Notes under the pieces: generated by a model
Told to the model about the DNA's origin: nothing
The model's database searches: none
The model's input: the letters and a program-made list of their open reading frames with translations, nothing else
Position numbers and translations under genes: made by a program
Origin: Endomicrobium sp.
GTDB taxonomy: Bacteria; Elusimicrobiota; Endomicrobiia; Endomicrobiales; Endomicrobiaceae
Assembly: GCA_031261715.1 (NCBI GenBank)
Contig: JAISJB010000001.1
Span: forward strand, 62,001-126,000
Direction: 5' to 3'
DNA length: 64,000 nt
Shown here: positions 45,801 to 55,190 of the stretch, piece after piece
Numbering within the stretch: the first letter of the stretch is position 1
Layout of the letters: each line of letters opens with the position of its first letter

Positions 45801-46787
45801 TTGGATGTCATTACAGAACATGAATTAATAAATACAATAAAAGAACGTTTTGCTAATTATACAAATGTTTCAAATGTTATCACAAATATTGGAGATGATG
45901 CATTTTGCTTTACTGTAAATGATAGTACTATTTGTATAACAAAAGATATATTAATTGAAAATACTCATTTTAAACTAAGTTGGATTTCTGCTACAGACCT
46001 TGGTAGAAAAGCTATTGAAGTGAATATAAGTGATATAGTTGCAATGGGGCAAGTTATACCTAAATATGTTTTTATAGGATTAGGCTTACCATTAACACTC
46101 TCAAAAGAGTTCATTTTAAGTCTTTATCAAGGTTTTAAAGATACTTGTGATGAATATAAAATTGCAATATGTGGTGGAGATACAGTCAAAGCTGAGCAAC
46201 TTGTAATTTCAATTACAGTTATTGGGATATCTCATTGTGAAAATAAAATCATATCTAGACATGGGGCTAATGTTGGTGATGTAATTGGAGTAACAAATAC
46301 TTGCGGAGATGCTGCGGCAGGGCTCGAGCTATTGTATCAATATGGGTCTAATTATACCTACAATTATGATGAAATATCCTTAATAAAAAAACAAAACAAT
46401 CCAAAAGCAAGAAGACAAGAAGCTTGGATAATAGCTAACTATGCAAGTTCTTTAATAGATTCATCTGATTGTTTATATATCTCTATTCAAATGCTTATAG
46501 AACAATATTTTAAAGGAGCAAACATTTATTTGGAAAAAATTCCTGTGTCTGATCATTTACGAAATGTGTTTAATATACAGAACAAATGGAGGCAGTTTGC
46601 ATTATTTGGTGGAGAAGATTATGAACTTGTATTTACTGTTTCAACTATGGCATCAAAAATTTTAAAAAAATTACTCCCTAATATTTCTTATATAGGGATA
46701 GTGACTAATGCAAAAAGGGTAAAATATTTTTATAATGGTAAAGAACAATATATTATCTATTCAGGATATACACACTTTCATAAATAA
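45801..46787 (+). CDS. thiL: Thiamine-monophosphate kinase
   Basis: ThiL phosphorylates thiamine monophosphate to the active diphosphate. Seen: ITNIGDDAFCF, ITKDILIENTHF, LGRKAIEVNISDIVAMG, AICGGDTVKA and the C-terminal LFGGEDYELVF. One motif normally DxSDGL reads DSSDCL. The start is TTG 45801, with AGAGGG (45791-45796) just upstream. There is no in-frame ATG nearby. The 328 residues are normal. It overlaps the tsaE frame. Confidence 0.94.
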   Translation: MDVITEHELINTIKERFANYTNVSNVITNIGDDAFCFTVNDSTICITKDILIENTHFKLSWISATDLGRKAIEVNISDIVAMGQVIPKYVFIGLGLPLTLSKEFILSLYQGFKDTCDEYKIAICGGDTVKAEQLVISITVIGISHCENKIISRHGANVGDVIGVTNTCGDAAAGLELLYQYGSNYTYNYDEISLIKKQNNPKARRQEAWIIANYASSLIDSSDCLYISIQMLIEQYFKGANIYLEKIPVSDHLRNVFNIQNKWRQFALFGGEDYELVFTVSTMASKILKKLLPNISYIGIVTNAKRVKYFYNGKEQYIIYSGYTHFHK

Positions 46788-47208
46788 TACTTTTGTTACG
46801 GTTACGCCAATAGAAACACGAAGATTGGGGGGCCAGTTTGCTAAATTCTTACACAGAGGTGACATTGTTTTTTTGTATGGTGAATGTGGTAGTGGAAAAA
46901 CAACGTTTGTACAAGGAATAGTAAGAGCTTTTGGTAATAGAATATTTGCTAAAAGTGCTAGCTTTATCATTGTAAATGAATATAATGCTTTTGAGAACAC
47001 AAAATTATTCCATTTAGACCTTTATAGATTAGATAAAATAGATATTTATGAACTTGGTTTAGAAGAGTACATTTATAGTAATAATATATCTTTAATAGAA
47101 TGGCCAGATAGACTACTTGGAATGAAAAGTAATAACAGTTGGAATATTTTGCTTAAACAAGATTATGATGTTAATAAACGAATAATTAAAATAGATAAAA
47201 TAAAATGA
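46735..47208 (+). CDS. tsaE: tRNA threonylcarbamoyladenosine biosynthesis ATPase TsaE
   Basis: TsaE is the ATPase that drives t6A synthesis with TsaB and TsaD. Walker A is GECGSGKTTFVQG, followed by AKSASFIIVNEY and LFHLDLYRLD, and the end has SLIEWPDRL. The only in-frame ATG upstream of the conserved part is 46735, which overlaps thiL by 53 bases. That is long, but no TTG/GTG alternative exists between it and the ETRRLGGQFA segment. The 157 residues are normal. Confidence 0.93.
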   Translation: MVKNNILSIQDIHTFINNTFVTVTPIETRRLGGQFAKFLHRGDIVFLYGECGSGKTTFVQGIVRAFGNRIFAKSASFIIVNEYNAFENTKLFHLDLYRLDKIDIYELGLEEYIYSNNISLIEWPDRLLGMKSNNSWNILLKQDYDVNKRIIKIDKIK

Positions 47209-47870
47209 AAATTTTAGCTCTGGAAAATTCTGGCCCATATTTAAGCGTTGCTTTAAATGATAATAATCAAAACATTGCATCGTATTGTCAATATGGATAT
47301 AATCAATATAAACAACATATTATTTCTGATGTACTCATTACATTAATTGACAAAATATTATATTATACAGATAATAATTTAAATGCAATAGATAAGTTTG
47401 CTATTTCAATTGGACCTGGTAGTTTTACTGGATTAAGAATTGGCATGTCCATTATTAAAACTTTTGCTCAAATATTTAACAAGCCTATAGTTGGAGTTGA
47501 TACTTTATCAATTTTAGAAAATTATCTGCCATTTGCAATAGATGGAATTAAAATAGTTGCAGCAAGAAATGCTTTAAGGAAAGAAGTCTATATTAAGGAT
47601 AATATTAATAATAATGTTATAATTATTCAAGACATCAACAATTTTGTCAAAAATTTAAAAAAACATAGCGGTAAAATTTTAATAATAGGGGATGTAGCTC
47701 TAGATTATAAAGATCTGTTAAATAAAGAATTAGGACAATATAGTACTTCACTCCCACAATTTATGCATATACCACAAGCTAAAATTTTAGCTCAAATAGC
47801 GTATAAAGTAAAAGGAGTCGATTATAAATCAGTAAAACTGCTATATGTTCGTAGACCATATGCAAAATAA
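47205..47870 (+). CDS. tsaB: tRNA threonylcarbamoyladenosine biosynthesis protein TsaB
   Basis: TsaB is the non-catalytic scaffold of the t6A complex with TsaD and TsaE. Seen: MKILALENSGPYLSVAL at the N-terminus and AISIGPGSFTGLRIGMS, the family hallmark. It starts on an ATGA overlap with tsaE, so the two are translationally coupled. The C-terminal half is drifted but ends in the usual LYVRRP. The 221 residues are normal. TsaD must be encoded elsewhere. Confidence 0.94.
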   Translation: MKILALENSGPYLSVALNDNNQNIASYCQYGYNQYKQHIISDVLITLIDKILYYTDNNLNAIDKFAISIGPGSFTGLRIGMSIIKTFAQIFNKPIVGVDTLSILENYLPFAIDGIKIVAARNALRKEVYIKDNINNNVIIIQDINNFVKNLKKHSGKILIIGDVALDYKDLLNKELGQYSTSLPQFMHIPQAKILAQIAYKVKGVDYKSVKLLYVRRPYAK

Positions 47871-47877
47871 TGAATTT

Positions 47878-48915
47878 TTAATTATCTAGTATATCGTATA
47901 TTTTATAATCTTTTCCTAATAAGATACAAATATCAGCATAATTGTCTTTATTATATGATGTAATGATAGTATTTGTATTAAAAATTTTAGCAAGTTGTAA
48001 AGCTTGTAAAAAATTTCCTTTATAATCTTTGATGAATGTTTTTTCAAAATTAATAACATTGTTACTCCAATTAATAACATCAAAATTTTTACCTCTTAAA
48101 AGCCATGTTGCTTTTTCTGCCATACGTGCTTCATTGGAAGCGTTTTTAATATCAATTATGATATTTCTTGTGCTATATTTTGAAAGTTTTCTTGTACAAA
48201 AATAAATTTTATTTAAACATTCTTGAATATTTGTATTATCAAGTTGTAATTGTTGTTTGTAAAATTTTATAGGCATTTCATAAAATATATATTGTGGCTT
48301 TAAAAGTTTTAATCTTAATATTGAAATTATAAAAGAACATTTTGATATGTTAGTATCAATTGAACTATAATATTTACAAGCATTGATTACCATATTGGGT
48401 GTTAAACGCAAAAGACGTTTTATAATATTAATTTGATGAATTAATTGTAAATCGTTATTATTATAGCAATTGTATTGTACATCTTTAAATTTACTAATTA
48501 TCTTATCTAAGGTATTAATATTGATATTCAAATAAAAGTCTATTATATGTTTTTTCCCTATAATTCTATAAAAATTTTTATAAAAGCTATTTATTGCAAA
48601 ATTAATATTGTGGTTTGCTATATTTTTAATAAATTCTTCCTTGATACTTATGTTAGATTTGGTTATAAAAGATTTTATATTAGTATTTATACAAAATAAT
48701 TTTAGTAAATTATTTTTAGAATCATATAAAATAATATATGAGTACAGTTTGCTTGGAAAATTATTTTTCCACAATGTGACAGAGCAACTCACATATCCTT
48801 TTTTCTTAAGTTGAAAGATAATTGGATCTTTTTTATTCAGTAATATATATATAAATATTAAACTTATAGCAAATATTATAAGATTAACAATTCTTGTTAT
48901 ATTTGTTATTTTCAA
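47878..48915 (-). CDS. Membrane protein with LytR_C-like C-terminal domain (degenerate LCP-type)
   Basis: One N-terminal transmembrane segment (about residues 10-25) is followed by a drifted region with weak LytR-CpsA-Psr resemblance (about 55-225, including LIHQINIIKRLLR). A C-terminal segment (about 260-345, IIDIKNASNEARMAEKATW to ICILLGKDYKIY) fits the LytR_C domain. The conserved arginines of active LCP phosphotransferases could not be located. LCP proteins attach polymers to the wall. The gene order nadD-yqeK-this gene is typical of lineages with LytR-like genes at this place. I call the LytR_C part with moderate confidence and the LCP part with low confidence. Confidence 0.6.
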   Translation of the reverse strand: MKITNITRIVNLIIFAISLIFIYILLNKKDPIIFQLKKKGYVSCSVTLWKNNFPSKLYSYIILYDSKNNLLKLFCINTNIKSFITKSNISIKEEFIKNIANHNINFAINSFYKNFYRIIGKKHIIDFYLNININTLDKIISKFKDVQYNCYNNNDLQLIHQINIIKRLLRLTPNMVINACKYYSSIDTNISKCSFIISILRLKLLKPQYIFYEMPIKFYKQQLQLDNTNIQECLNKIYFCTRKLSKYSTRNIIIDIKNASNEARMAEKATWLLRGKNFDVINWSNNVINFEKTFIKDYKGNFLQALQLAKIFNTNTIITSYNKDNYADICILLGKDYKIYDILDN

Positions 48916-49450
48916 TGTACCAATTCCAAGTATCTACTATTTGAGGAAATAAATATATGTGTTTTTTAAGAATATATTGAATTTTATTCATTAAGACATT
49001 AAAAAAAGTTATATTTAGATTGTGTGTTGCAGAAGTTAGTAACTTTATGATCTCTCCCTTATTCTGTTTATGTGCAATGTAATCAGAAACAAAAATGATT
49101 TTTTCACAAACACTCATATTCTTTCGTCCTTGGGTATGATATTTGATAGAGTTTAAAACATCTTGATCTTGTATTTCTAGTTTGTCTTTGGCTATAATGC
49201 TTCCAACAAATGAATGTAATAAATTTGTACACTTATTAAACTTTTTAAATTTATATGTTTTCTGAAAATTAATCAATTGTGAATTAGACATGCATTTAGC
49301 ACAATCATGTAGTATACCAGCAAGGTACGCTTTTGATGTATCCACATTATTATTATATGCAATAATTTCTGCAAAGTTTGCAACCTGAATCGAATGCAAT
49401 AATCTTGTATACGTTAAATTACTGAATAAATAGATAAGTATTTTTTTCAT
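48884..49450 (-). CDS. yqeK: HD-domain phosphohydrolase, YqeK family
   Basis: An HD-domain protein: LLHSIQVANFAEIIA (first His), AGILHDCAKCMS (HD), LLHSFVGSIIA, IKYHTQGRKNM, VSDYIAHK. YqeK enzymes cleave diadenosine tetraphosphate symmetrically. It overlaps nadD by 4 bases and the next gene by 32. The 188 residues are normal. The pairing with nadD is a well-known gene order. Confidence 0.93.
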   Translation of the reverse strand: MKKILIYLFSNLTYTRLLHSIQVANFAEIIAYNNNVDTSKAYLAGILHDCAKCMSNSQLINFQKTYKFKKFNKCTNLLHSFVGSIIAKDKLEIQDQDVLNSIKYHTQGRKNMSVCEKIIFVSDYIAHKQNKGEIIKLLTSATHNLNITFFNVLMNKIQYILKKHIYLFPQIVDTWNWYIENNKYNKNC

Positions 49451-50022
49451 TTTGTATATAAACTATTTTTTAATATATACTTATACACTTGTGGATTTAA
49501 ATATAAACTAGCTTTATTATTTTTATCTTTAATTAATTGTCTTATCATTGTAGAAGAAATATCATATACCTTGTCATTAATACAATTGTAATAATTAATT
49601 TCATTTTTAGAGATGTTAACACCTGGTCTATTTATTACTATTAAATTATAATGCTTCTTAATATAACATATGTTTCTCCAAGAATGAAAATTTAGTACAC
49701 AATCAGACCCAATAATCATATATATTTTAGCTTTACTATATTTTCTTTGAAAATAATCTAATGTTTGATACGAGTACACAGTTCTATGTTTATTAACTTC
49801 ATATAAACTAATTTTCATGTGCTTTAAATTATATGTAGCAATTTGTAACATGTTTATTCTATCTATAATGTTAGCATATTGTATACTTTTATTTGGAGGT
49901 TTTATAGCAATAACAAAAAATATTGTATTCAATTTGTATAATTGAAGTGCTAATTGTGCTACTTGAATATGTGCTTTATGTATCGGATCGAAAGAACCAC
50001 CGAAAATTGCTATTTTCCTCAT
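49447..50022 (-). CDS. nadD: Nicotinate-nucleotide adenylyltransferase
   Basis: NadD adenylates nicotinate mononucleotide in NAD synthesis. Seen: IAIFGGSFDPIHKAH with the (T/H)xGH-type nucleotidyl-transfer site, MIIGSDCVLNFHSW, and ISSTMIRQLI near the end. The 191 residues are normal. It is the first gene of a three-gene minus-strand run and divergent from rpsT. NadK, the step after NAD, is also encoded in this window. Confidence 0.95.
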   Translation of the reverse strand: MRKIAIFGGSFDPIHKAHIQVAQLALQLYKLNTIFFVIAIKPPNKSIQYANIIDRINMLQIATYNLKHMKISLYEVNKHRTVYSYQTLDYFQRKYSKAKIYMIIGSDCVLNFHSWRNICYIKKHYNLIVINRPGVNISKNEINYYNCINDKVYDISSTMIRQLIKDKNNKASLYLNPQVYKYILKNSLYTK

Positions 50023-50111
50023 TTAATTTCTCTTAATATGGATATGTTAATATTTTTATGATATATTAAAAATAAATTATAGCATTATTTATAAGGAGGA
50101 ATTAAATTAAA

Positions 50112-50414
50112 ATGCCAAAATTACAAATTGGTAGGCATGCATCTGCTTTAAAAGAAGTTAGAAAAACTATTAGGCGCAATATAACAAACACATATATCAA
50201 AAGTAAATTAAAAACGGCAATTAAAAAATTTGAAAGATTAATACAAAGTAATGATAAAAATAATATTGCACTTATTAAAACGCACCTTAGTTACACTTTT
50301 TCTCAATTAGATAAAGCAACTAAGAAAAATGTTATTCATTCTAATAAAGCAGCAAATCAAAAGAAAAGACTATCTCATCTTCTTATAAAAACGTTAAATA
50401 ACTATACAGAATAA
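50112..50414 (+). CDS. rpsT: 30S ribosomal protein S20
   Basis: S20 binds 16S rRNA. The small, basic 100-residue protein shows SALKEVRKTIRRNITN, YIKSKLKTAIKKFE, and the conserved end segment VIHSNKAANQKKRLS. Ribosome site AAGGAGG (50093-50099) is strong, 12 bases before the ATG. The gene is alone on the plus strand, with only 4 bases between it and the convergent holA. Confidence 0.97.
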   Translation: MPKLQIGRHASALKEVRKTIRRNITNTYIKSKLKTAIKKFERLIQSNDKNNIALIKTHLSYTFSQLDKATKKNVIHSNKAANQKKRLSHLLIKTLNNYTE

Positions 50415-50418
50415 TATT

Positions 50419-51468
50419 TTATTGACATATAAATATAATTATTTCATCTATTAAGGTTCTAATGTATGAAAAATCATAGGCTGATTTTATTCCAATATCT
50501 AATTTTAATAAGATCTTAAAACTATTTTTTAATTGTTCTAGATTGTGTTTTTGTACATTTTTGAAAAATGAGGTAATACTATCTTGTCTTACTTTTAATA
50601 TTTTAGCAATCTTAAGCTTAGATATATTTTGTTCTTCTAACATACTCTTTGCATTAATAATTTTTCTTAGTGATGATGCAATGATATGTAAAATAACAAT
50701 AGGTTCTTGGTTATCTATAAATAGTTGATTGACTGTTGAGAAGGCTACACTCATATTTTTTTTTATAATTGCTGAATATAAAGATATAAGTTTTGTATTA
50801 TACGTGTGTTGTAAAGTTTTGTAACAATGATTGTTAGTTATTGAAGTTGTTTGATTGTCCATACATAAAGTTAATTTTTCTATCTCGCTTACAATACTGG
50901 CTAAATTTGTTCCAAGCTTTGTACTAATTAAGTATAGTATTTCATTTGAAATTATTTTATTTCTCGTAGTAAATTCATTTTTAATAAACTGTATTAATTC
51001 ATGATGTAATAATGTTCTACAATTAACAACCATGCATCTTTTTGATGATATACATTTATAAATAAACTCTTGTCGCTTAATGTTAGTATCATTTTTATAG
51101 TTAGTAGGATATATCAGTATTAAGCATGATATATTAGTGCTATTGTCTACTAAATATCCTAAATACATAATTAAATGTTCAGATTCTTTTGTAGTCATTT
51201 TATCTATATCTTTAACTATGATTTCTCTTAACTTACCATAAAATGGATATGTTTGTATGCTACTTAAGATATATATTATGGAAGTGTACTGAAGATAAAA
51301 CGTTTCTCTATTTACATAATCTACACTAATAACTTGTTCTAATTTATTTAAGCCTAAGTTGATTAGATAAGATTCTTCGCCCACAAAAATGTATATAGGA
51401 TATATAACATTATTCTGTTTTAATGATTCACTAAATTCTTGAAATGTCAACATTACCATAATATTCAA
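50419..51468 (-). CDS. holA: DNA polymerase III, delta subunit
   Basis: HolA is the clamp-loader subunit that opens the beta ring. The sequence is drifted. IYIFVGEESYLINLGLNKL at the N-terminus, LTLCMDNQTTSITN-type domain II end, and QEPIVILHIIASSLRKII in the C-terminal helical domain match the family. The 349 residues are normal. It shares 4 bases with the LptE-like gene, in the leuS-lptE-holA order known from many diderm bacteria, which supports both calls. Confidence 0.9.
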   Translation of the reverse strand: MNIMVMLTFQEFSESLKQNNVIYPIYIFVGEESYLINLGLNKLEQVISVDYVNRETFYLQYTSIIYILSSIQTYPFYGKLREIIVKDIDKMTTKESEHLIMYLGYLVDNSTNISCLILIYPTNYKNDTNIKRQEFIYKCISSKRCMVVNCRTLLHHELIQFIKNEFTTRNKIISNEILYLISTKLGTNLASIVSEIEKLTLCMDNQTTSITNNHCYKTLQHTYNTKLISLYSAIIKKNMSVAFSTVNQLFIDNQEPIVILHIIASSLRKIINAKSMLEEQNISKLKIAKILKVRQDSITSFFKNVQKHNLEQLKNSFKILLKLDIGIKSAYDFSYIRTLIDEIIIFICQ

Positions 51469-51998
51469 ATAAAATTTACAAAGTGTACTACTTGTTTTAT
51501 AATATTTGTAGCTAATCTGTCAAAAGTGGTGTTTATAGAATATGTTTCATTTGATGTACAAATATATATACTTTGTAAATTAGGTTTATAAAAGATTACA
51601 TTATTATTTTTATCAGTTATTGTTAAGCTTAAGACAGTACTAACTTTGTAAACTGGCATTGAAGAATAAGGATAATATGAATATATATTATCATCATCAT
51701 TTTTCCAACGTATTTTCTTTATTATATATTTATTAATATGAATAAGTAAAATATATTCTGCTTGCTTTTTGTTATTAACTAAAGTCAATCTACCGTCATT
51801 TAAGATCTCATTAATAATTCTATTTGTTAATTTTGTTTCTAATCCAAAATAACTAGTTTTATTTATACATGGTGATATATATATATTACATTTATAAATA
51901 TCACGATACAGCTTGTTACATGATATATAACTTAATGGAGATAACACTAAAAAAAACACACATATCAGTTTGTTTATAAGTAATTTATTTAATAACAA
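51465..51998 (-). CDS. lptE: LptE-like envelope protein
   Basis: A 177-residue protein with a hydrophobic leader (about residues 10-26) ending YISC, a possible but non-canonical lipobox. The mature part has the LptE pattern: IYISPCINKTSYFGLETKLTN, a predicted helix, GRLTLVNNKKQAEYILLIHI, then beta strands. LptE is the outer-membrane lipoprotein plug of the LPS transporter. Sequence identity is too weak to be sure. The leuS-lptE-holA order is the main support. If right, it implies an outer membrane with LPS. Confidence 0.62.
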   Translation of the reverse strand: MLLNKLLINKLICVFFLVLSPLSYISCNKLYRDIYKCNIYISPCINKTSYFGLETKLTNRIINEILNDGRLTLVNNKKQAEYILLIHINKYIIKKIRWKNDDDNIYSYYPYSSMPVYKVSTVLSLTITDKNNNVIFYKPNLQSIYICTSNETYSINTTFDRLATNIIKQVVHFVNFI

Positions 51999-54414
51999 TT
52001 GTTACAATTCTCTTTTTAACGTATATAAATTTTATGATTGTTTTATTCTTTAAATAAGTTGCGATTTTATTATTAGAAATAATATACTGTTTTATTAATT
52101 CTTGACTAGCTTCAATAGGTATACATATTGTACCTCTGACTTTACCATTAATTTGTATAGGTAAATCAATAAAATCATTTTTTACAACATTGCAATTATA
52201 TGATGGCCATGTATAGTAAGATAAATTTGTTTTATATCCTAGCATTTCCCATAATTCCTCACATATATGTGGTGTAAAAGGATATAGCAAAATGATAATT
52301 GTTTTATATACTTCTAATGATGTTTTACAATCATTTGATTTAGATTGATACACATATAACGAATTTACCAATTCCATAATGTTGGCAATGGCTGTATTGA
52401 ATTTAAAACTACTTTGCATCGTATATGTAACTTTTTTTATAGTTGTATGCATAAGTTGCACTATCTTAACTTTTTCATTTACTGTGGCAGTAGATTTTGC
52501 TTTTACATTAATAATATAAAAAAGATTCCATAATCTTTTAATAAAACGTCTACAACCTTGTAAACCTTCTATTGTCCAATCAAGTTGTTTTTGAGGAGGT
52601 GCAGCAAAAAGTATAAAAAGACGTAAGGAATCTGCCCCATATTGTTTAATTATTTTATCAGGTGATACTGTATTCCCTTTTGATTTAGACATAACTTTAC
52701 CATTTAATGTAACCATCCCTTGTGTTAAAAGGTTGCTAAATGGTTCACTAGTTTTAACAAGTTCAAGATCTCTCATAACTTTATACCAAAACCTAGCATA
52801 AACCAAATGCATACATGCATGTTCTATCCCTCCTATATATTGATTAACTGGCATCCAATAATTAACTTTATCACTATTAAAAACTGATTTCATGTTTTTA
52901 GGATCACAATATCTAGCATAATACCATGCAGAATCTATAAAAGTATCCATAGTATCAGTTTCCCTTGTTGCATTTTGTTGACATTTTGGACACTTGACAT
53001 TTATAAAAGATTTATTTGTTTTTAATGTAGAAGTTTTAGTAGAAAATTTAATATCTTTAGGCAAAATAACTGGAAGCTCATGGACAGGAACAGGTAGCAT
53101 ACCACAAATATTACAATAAATAATAGGAATAGGTGTTCCCCAATATCTTTGTCTTGAAATTAACCAATCTCTGATTTTAAAATTAATTACTTGTTTACCA
53201 CAAGCAGTATCTTTCAATAATTTTGATATTTTGGCTAATGCTTGGGATGATGTAAGTCCATTAAATCTATCTGAATTTATAAGTATACCATCACCTTCAT
53301 ACGGTTTATATAAAATACTTTTATTATTATTTTTGATAACTTCTATAATAGGTATATTATGTTGTTTGGCAAAATTCCAATCTCTTTTGTCATGAGCAGG
53401 TACTGCCATTATTCCACCAGTTCCATAATCTATTAAAACATAATCAGCTATAAAAATAGGAATTTCATTACCATTAATTGGATTAATAGCTTTAATTCCT
53501 TCAATCATAATTCCAGCTGTATCTTTATATTCATTATTAGTTTGCTGCATTTTATTCTTTGATATATAATTCATAATTTCATCATAATTTTTAATATAAC
53601 ATTCCACTTCTTTAAGTAAATTATGTTCTTGAGAAATTGCTATAAAAGTTACCCCATAAATAGTATCGGGACGTGTTGTAAAGATTTTAAGTGTATATTG
53701 TGATAATGTTAACTTAAAATTGATTTCTAATCCTATTGATTTCCCAATCCAATTATTTTGCATTGCTATCACCTGGTTTGGCCAACCAGACAATTGTTGA
53801 CTATCTTGTATAAGTTCATCAGCATAATTTGTAATCTTAATAAACCATTGTTTTAAATTTTTATATTCAGTATATTGACTACATCTCCAGCATTTACCAT
53901 TAATAACTTGTTCATTAGCTAAAACAGTATTACACGTTTTACACCAATTGACTTTTGCCGTTTTACGAAACGCTAATCCTTTTTCAAACATTTTGATGAA
54001 AAACCATTGATTCCATTTATAATATTCATAATTACATGTTGTGACTTCTCTCTCCCAATCATATGATATTCCAAGTGATTTCAGTTGATGTTTCATACAT
54101 ATAATGTTTTTTTTTGTCCATATTGCAGGATGAATATCATTTGCTATAGCAGCATTTTCAGCTGGAAGTCCAAAAGCATCCCATCCCATAGGATGTAACA
54201 CATTTTCTCCATTCATTCTATGAAAACGAGCTAAAACATCTCCAATAGTGTAATTACGAACATGTCCCATATGTAAAGTTCCTGAAGGATAAGGCAACAT
54301 AACAAGACAATAATATTTTTTTTCATTATATTTTTCTATAGATGTAAATACTTTGTTCTTTGTCCATGTTATTTGCCATTTTTTTTCTATTATATTATGG
54401 TCATAGTTTTTCAT
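51985..54414 (-). CDS. leuS: Leucyl-tRNA synthetase
   Basis: A class I synthetase with editing. Seen: PYPSGTLHMGHVRNYTIGD (HIGH), GMDAFGLPAENAA-type segment, the CP1 editing domain with TTRPDTIYGVTF, zinc-like Cys pairs, and KMSKS as VMSKSKGNTVSPD. The start is best at ATG 54414 (MKNYDHNIIEKKW). The longer frame begins with a GTG (54427-54429) that overlaps the AAGGAG ribosome site (54429-54434), and the spacing from that site to ATG 54414 is 14 bases. Length is 809, normal. Confidence 0.97.
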   Translation of the reverse strand: MKNYDHNIIEKKWQITWTKNKVFTSIEKYNEKKYYCLVMLPYPSGTLHMGHVRNYTIGDVLARFHRMNGENVLHPMGWDAFGLPAENAAIANDIHPAIWTKKNIICMKHQLKSLGISYDWEREVTTCNYEYYKWNQWFFIKMFEKGLAFRKTAKVNWCKTCNTVLANEQVINGKCWRCSQYTEYKNLKQWFIKITNYADELIQDSQQLSGWPNQVIAMQNNWIGKSIGLEINFKLTLSQYTLKIFTTRPDTIYGVTFIAISQEHNLLKEVECYIKNYDEIMNYISKNKMQQTNNEYKDTAGIMIEGIKAINPINGNEIPIFIADYVLIDYGTGGIMAVPAHDKRDWNFAKQHNIPIIEVIKNNNKSILYKPYEGDGILINSDRFNGLTSSQALAKISKLLKDTACGKQVINFKIRDWLISRQRYWGTPIPIIYCNICGMLPVPVHELPVILPKDIKFSTKTSTLKTNKSFINVKCPKCQQNATRETDTMDTFIDSAWYYARYCDPKNMKSVFNSDKVNYWMPVNQYIGGIEHACMHLVYARFWYKVMRDLELVKTSEPFSNLLTQGMVTLNGKVMSKSKGNTVSPDKIIKQYGADSLRLFILFAAPPQKQLDWTIEGLQGCRRFIKRLWNLFYIINVKAKSTATVNEKVKIVQLMHTTIKKVTYTMQSSFKFNTAIANIMELVNSLYVYQSKSNDCKTSLEVYKTIIILLYPFTPHICEELWEMLGYKTNLSYYTWPSYNCNVVKNDFIDLPIQINGKVRGTICIPIEASQELIKQYIISNNKIATYLKNKTIIKFIYVKKRIVTIVIK

Positions 54415-54446
54415 GTATAATTCAAACACTCCTTGTATATAGTTTT

Positions 54447-55187
54447 TTACCTTTTTAATAATATAAAATGTTCTAAATTACCTTTGAGTCCTTTTAAACT
54501 AGATGAAGTTTCTGCAATAATTGTAAAACCTAATTTTAAAGAGAATTCTTTAACTTTCTTTATTGCTTGTTGTCTTAAATTTTCATTTCGCACAATCCCT
54601 TTTGTCATTTTATAAGGTTGAAGTTCGAATTGTGGTTTAATCATAGGTAATATGAGATGACTTGTAGGAACATATTTATATACTACAGGTAGTATTTTTG
54701 TAAGTGATATAAAAGATACATCGATAGTTATAAAATCTATTTTATCTTCTACCAAAGATTGGTTAAAATATCTAAAATTCACACGCTCAATATTAATTAC
54801 TCGTTTATCTTTTTGAAGTTTATAATGTAATTTACCTTTAGCAACGTCTATAGCATAAACCTTGGTAGCCCCATGTTGTAACATACAGTCTGTAAAGCCT
54901 CCAGTAGAGGCCCCTACATCTAAACAAATACAACCATTTAAATCAAGTTTAAAAATATTTAAGGCTTCTGCTAACTTAAACCCAGCACGTGACACATATA
55001 AATTGTGATTTCTTATTGTTATTATATCATTAATGCTATAAAGTACCCATGGTTTATATTCAAGTTGATCATTAACATAAACCATTTTACTCATTATTAA
55101 AGCTTGCGCTATTTTTAATGTTGATGCCAAATGTTTGTCTAGAAGCAATACATCAAGACGTTTTTTATCTTTTTGAGATATTAGCAT
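54447..55187 (-). CDS. tlyA: TlyA-family rRNA 2'-O-methyltransferase
   Basis: An N-terminal S4 RNA-binding domain (RLDVLLLDKHLASTLKIAQ) is followed by an FtsJ-like Rossmann domain: CLDVGASTGGFTDCML, VYAIDVAKGKL and DFITIDVSFISL. The family methylates 16S and/or 23S rRNA and is linked to haemolysin annotation only historically. The 246 residues are normal. It follows ispA by 4 bases, in the ispA-tlyA order common in several phyla. Confidence 0.94.
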   Translation of the reverse strand: MLISQKDKKRLDVLLLDKHLASTLKIAQALIMSKMVYVNDQLEYKPWVLYSINDIITIRNHNLYVSRAGFKLAEALNIFKLDLNGCICLDVGASTGGFTDCMLQHGATKVYAIDVAKGKLHYKLQKDKRVINIERVNFRYFNQSLVEDKIDFITIDVSFISLTKILPVVYKYVPTSHLILPMIKPQFELQPYKMTKGIVRNENLRQQAIKKVKEFSLKLGFTIIAETSSSLKGLKGNLEHFILLKR

Positions 55188-55190
55188 TAT

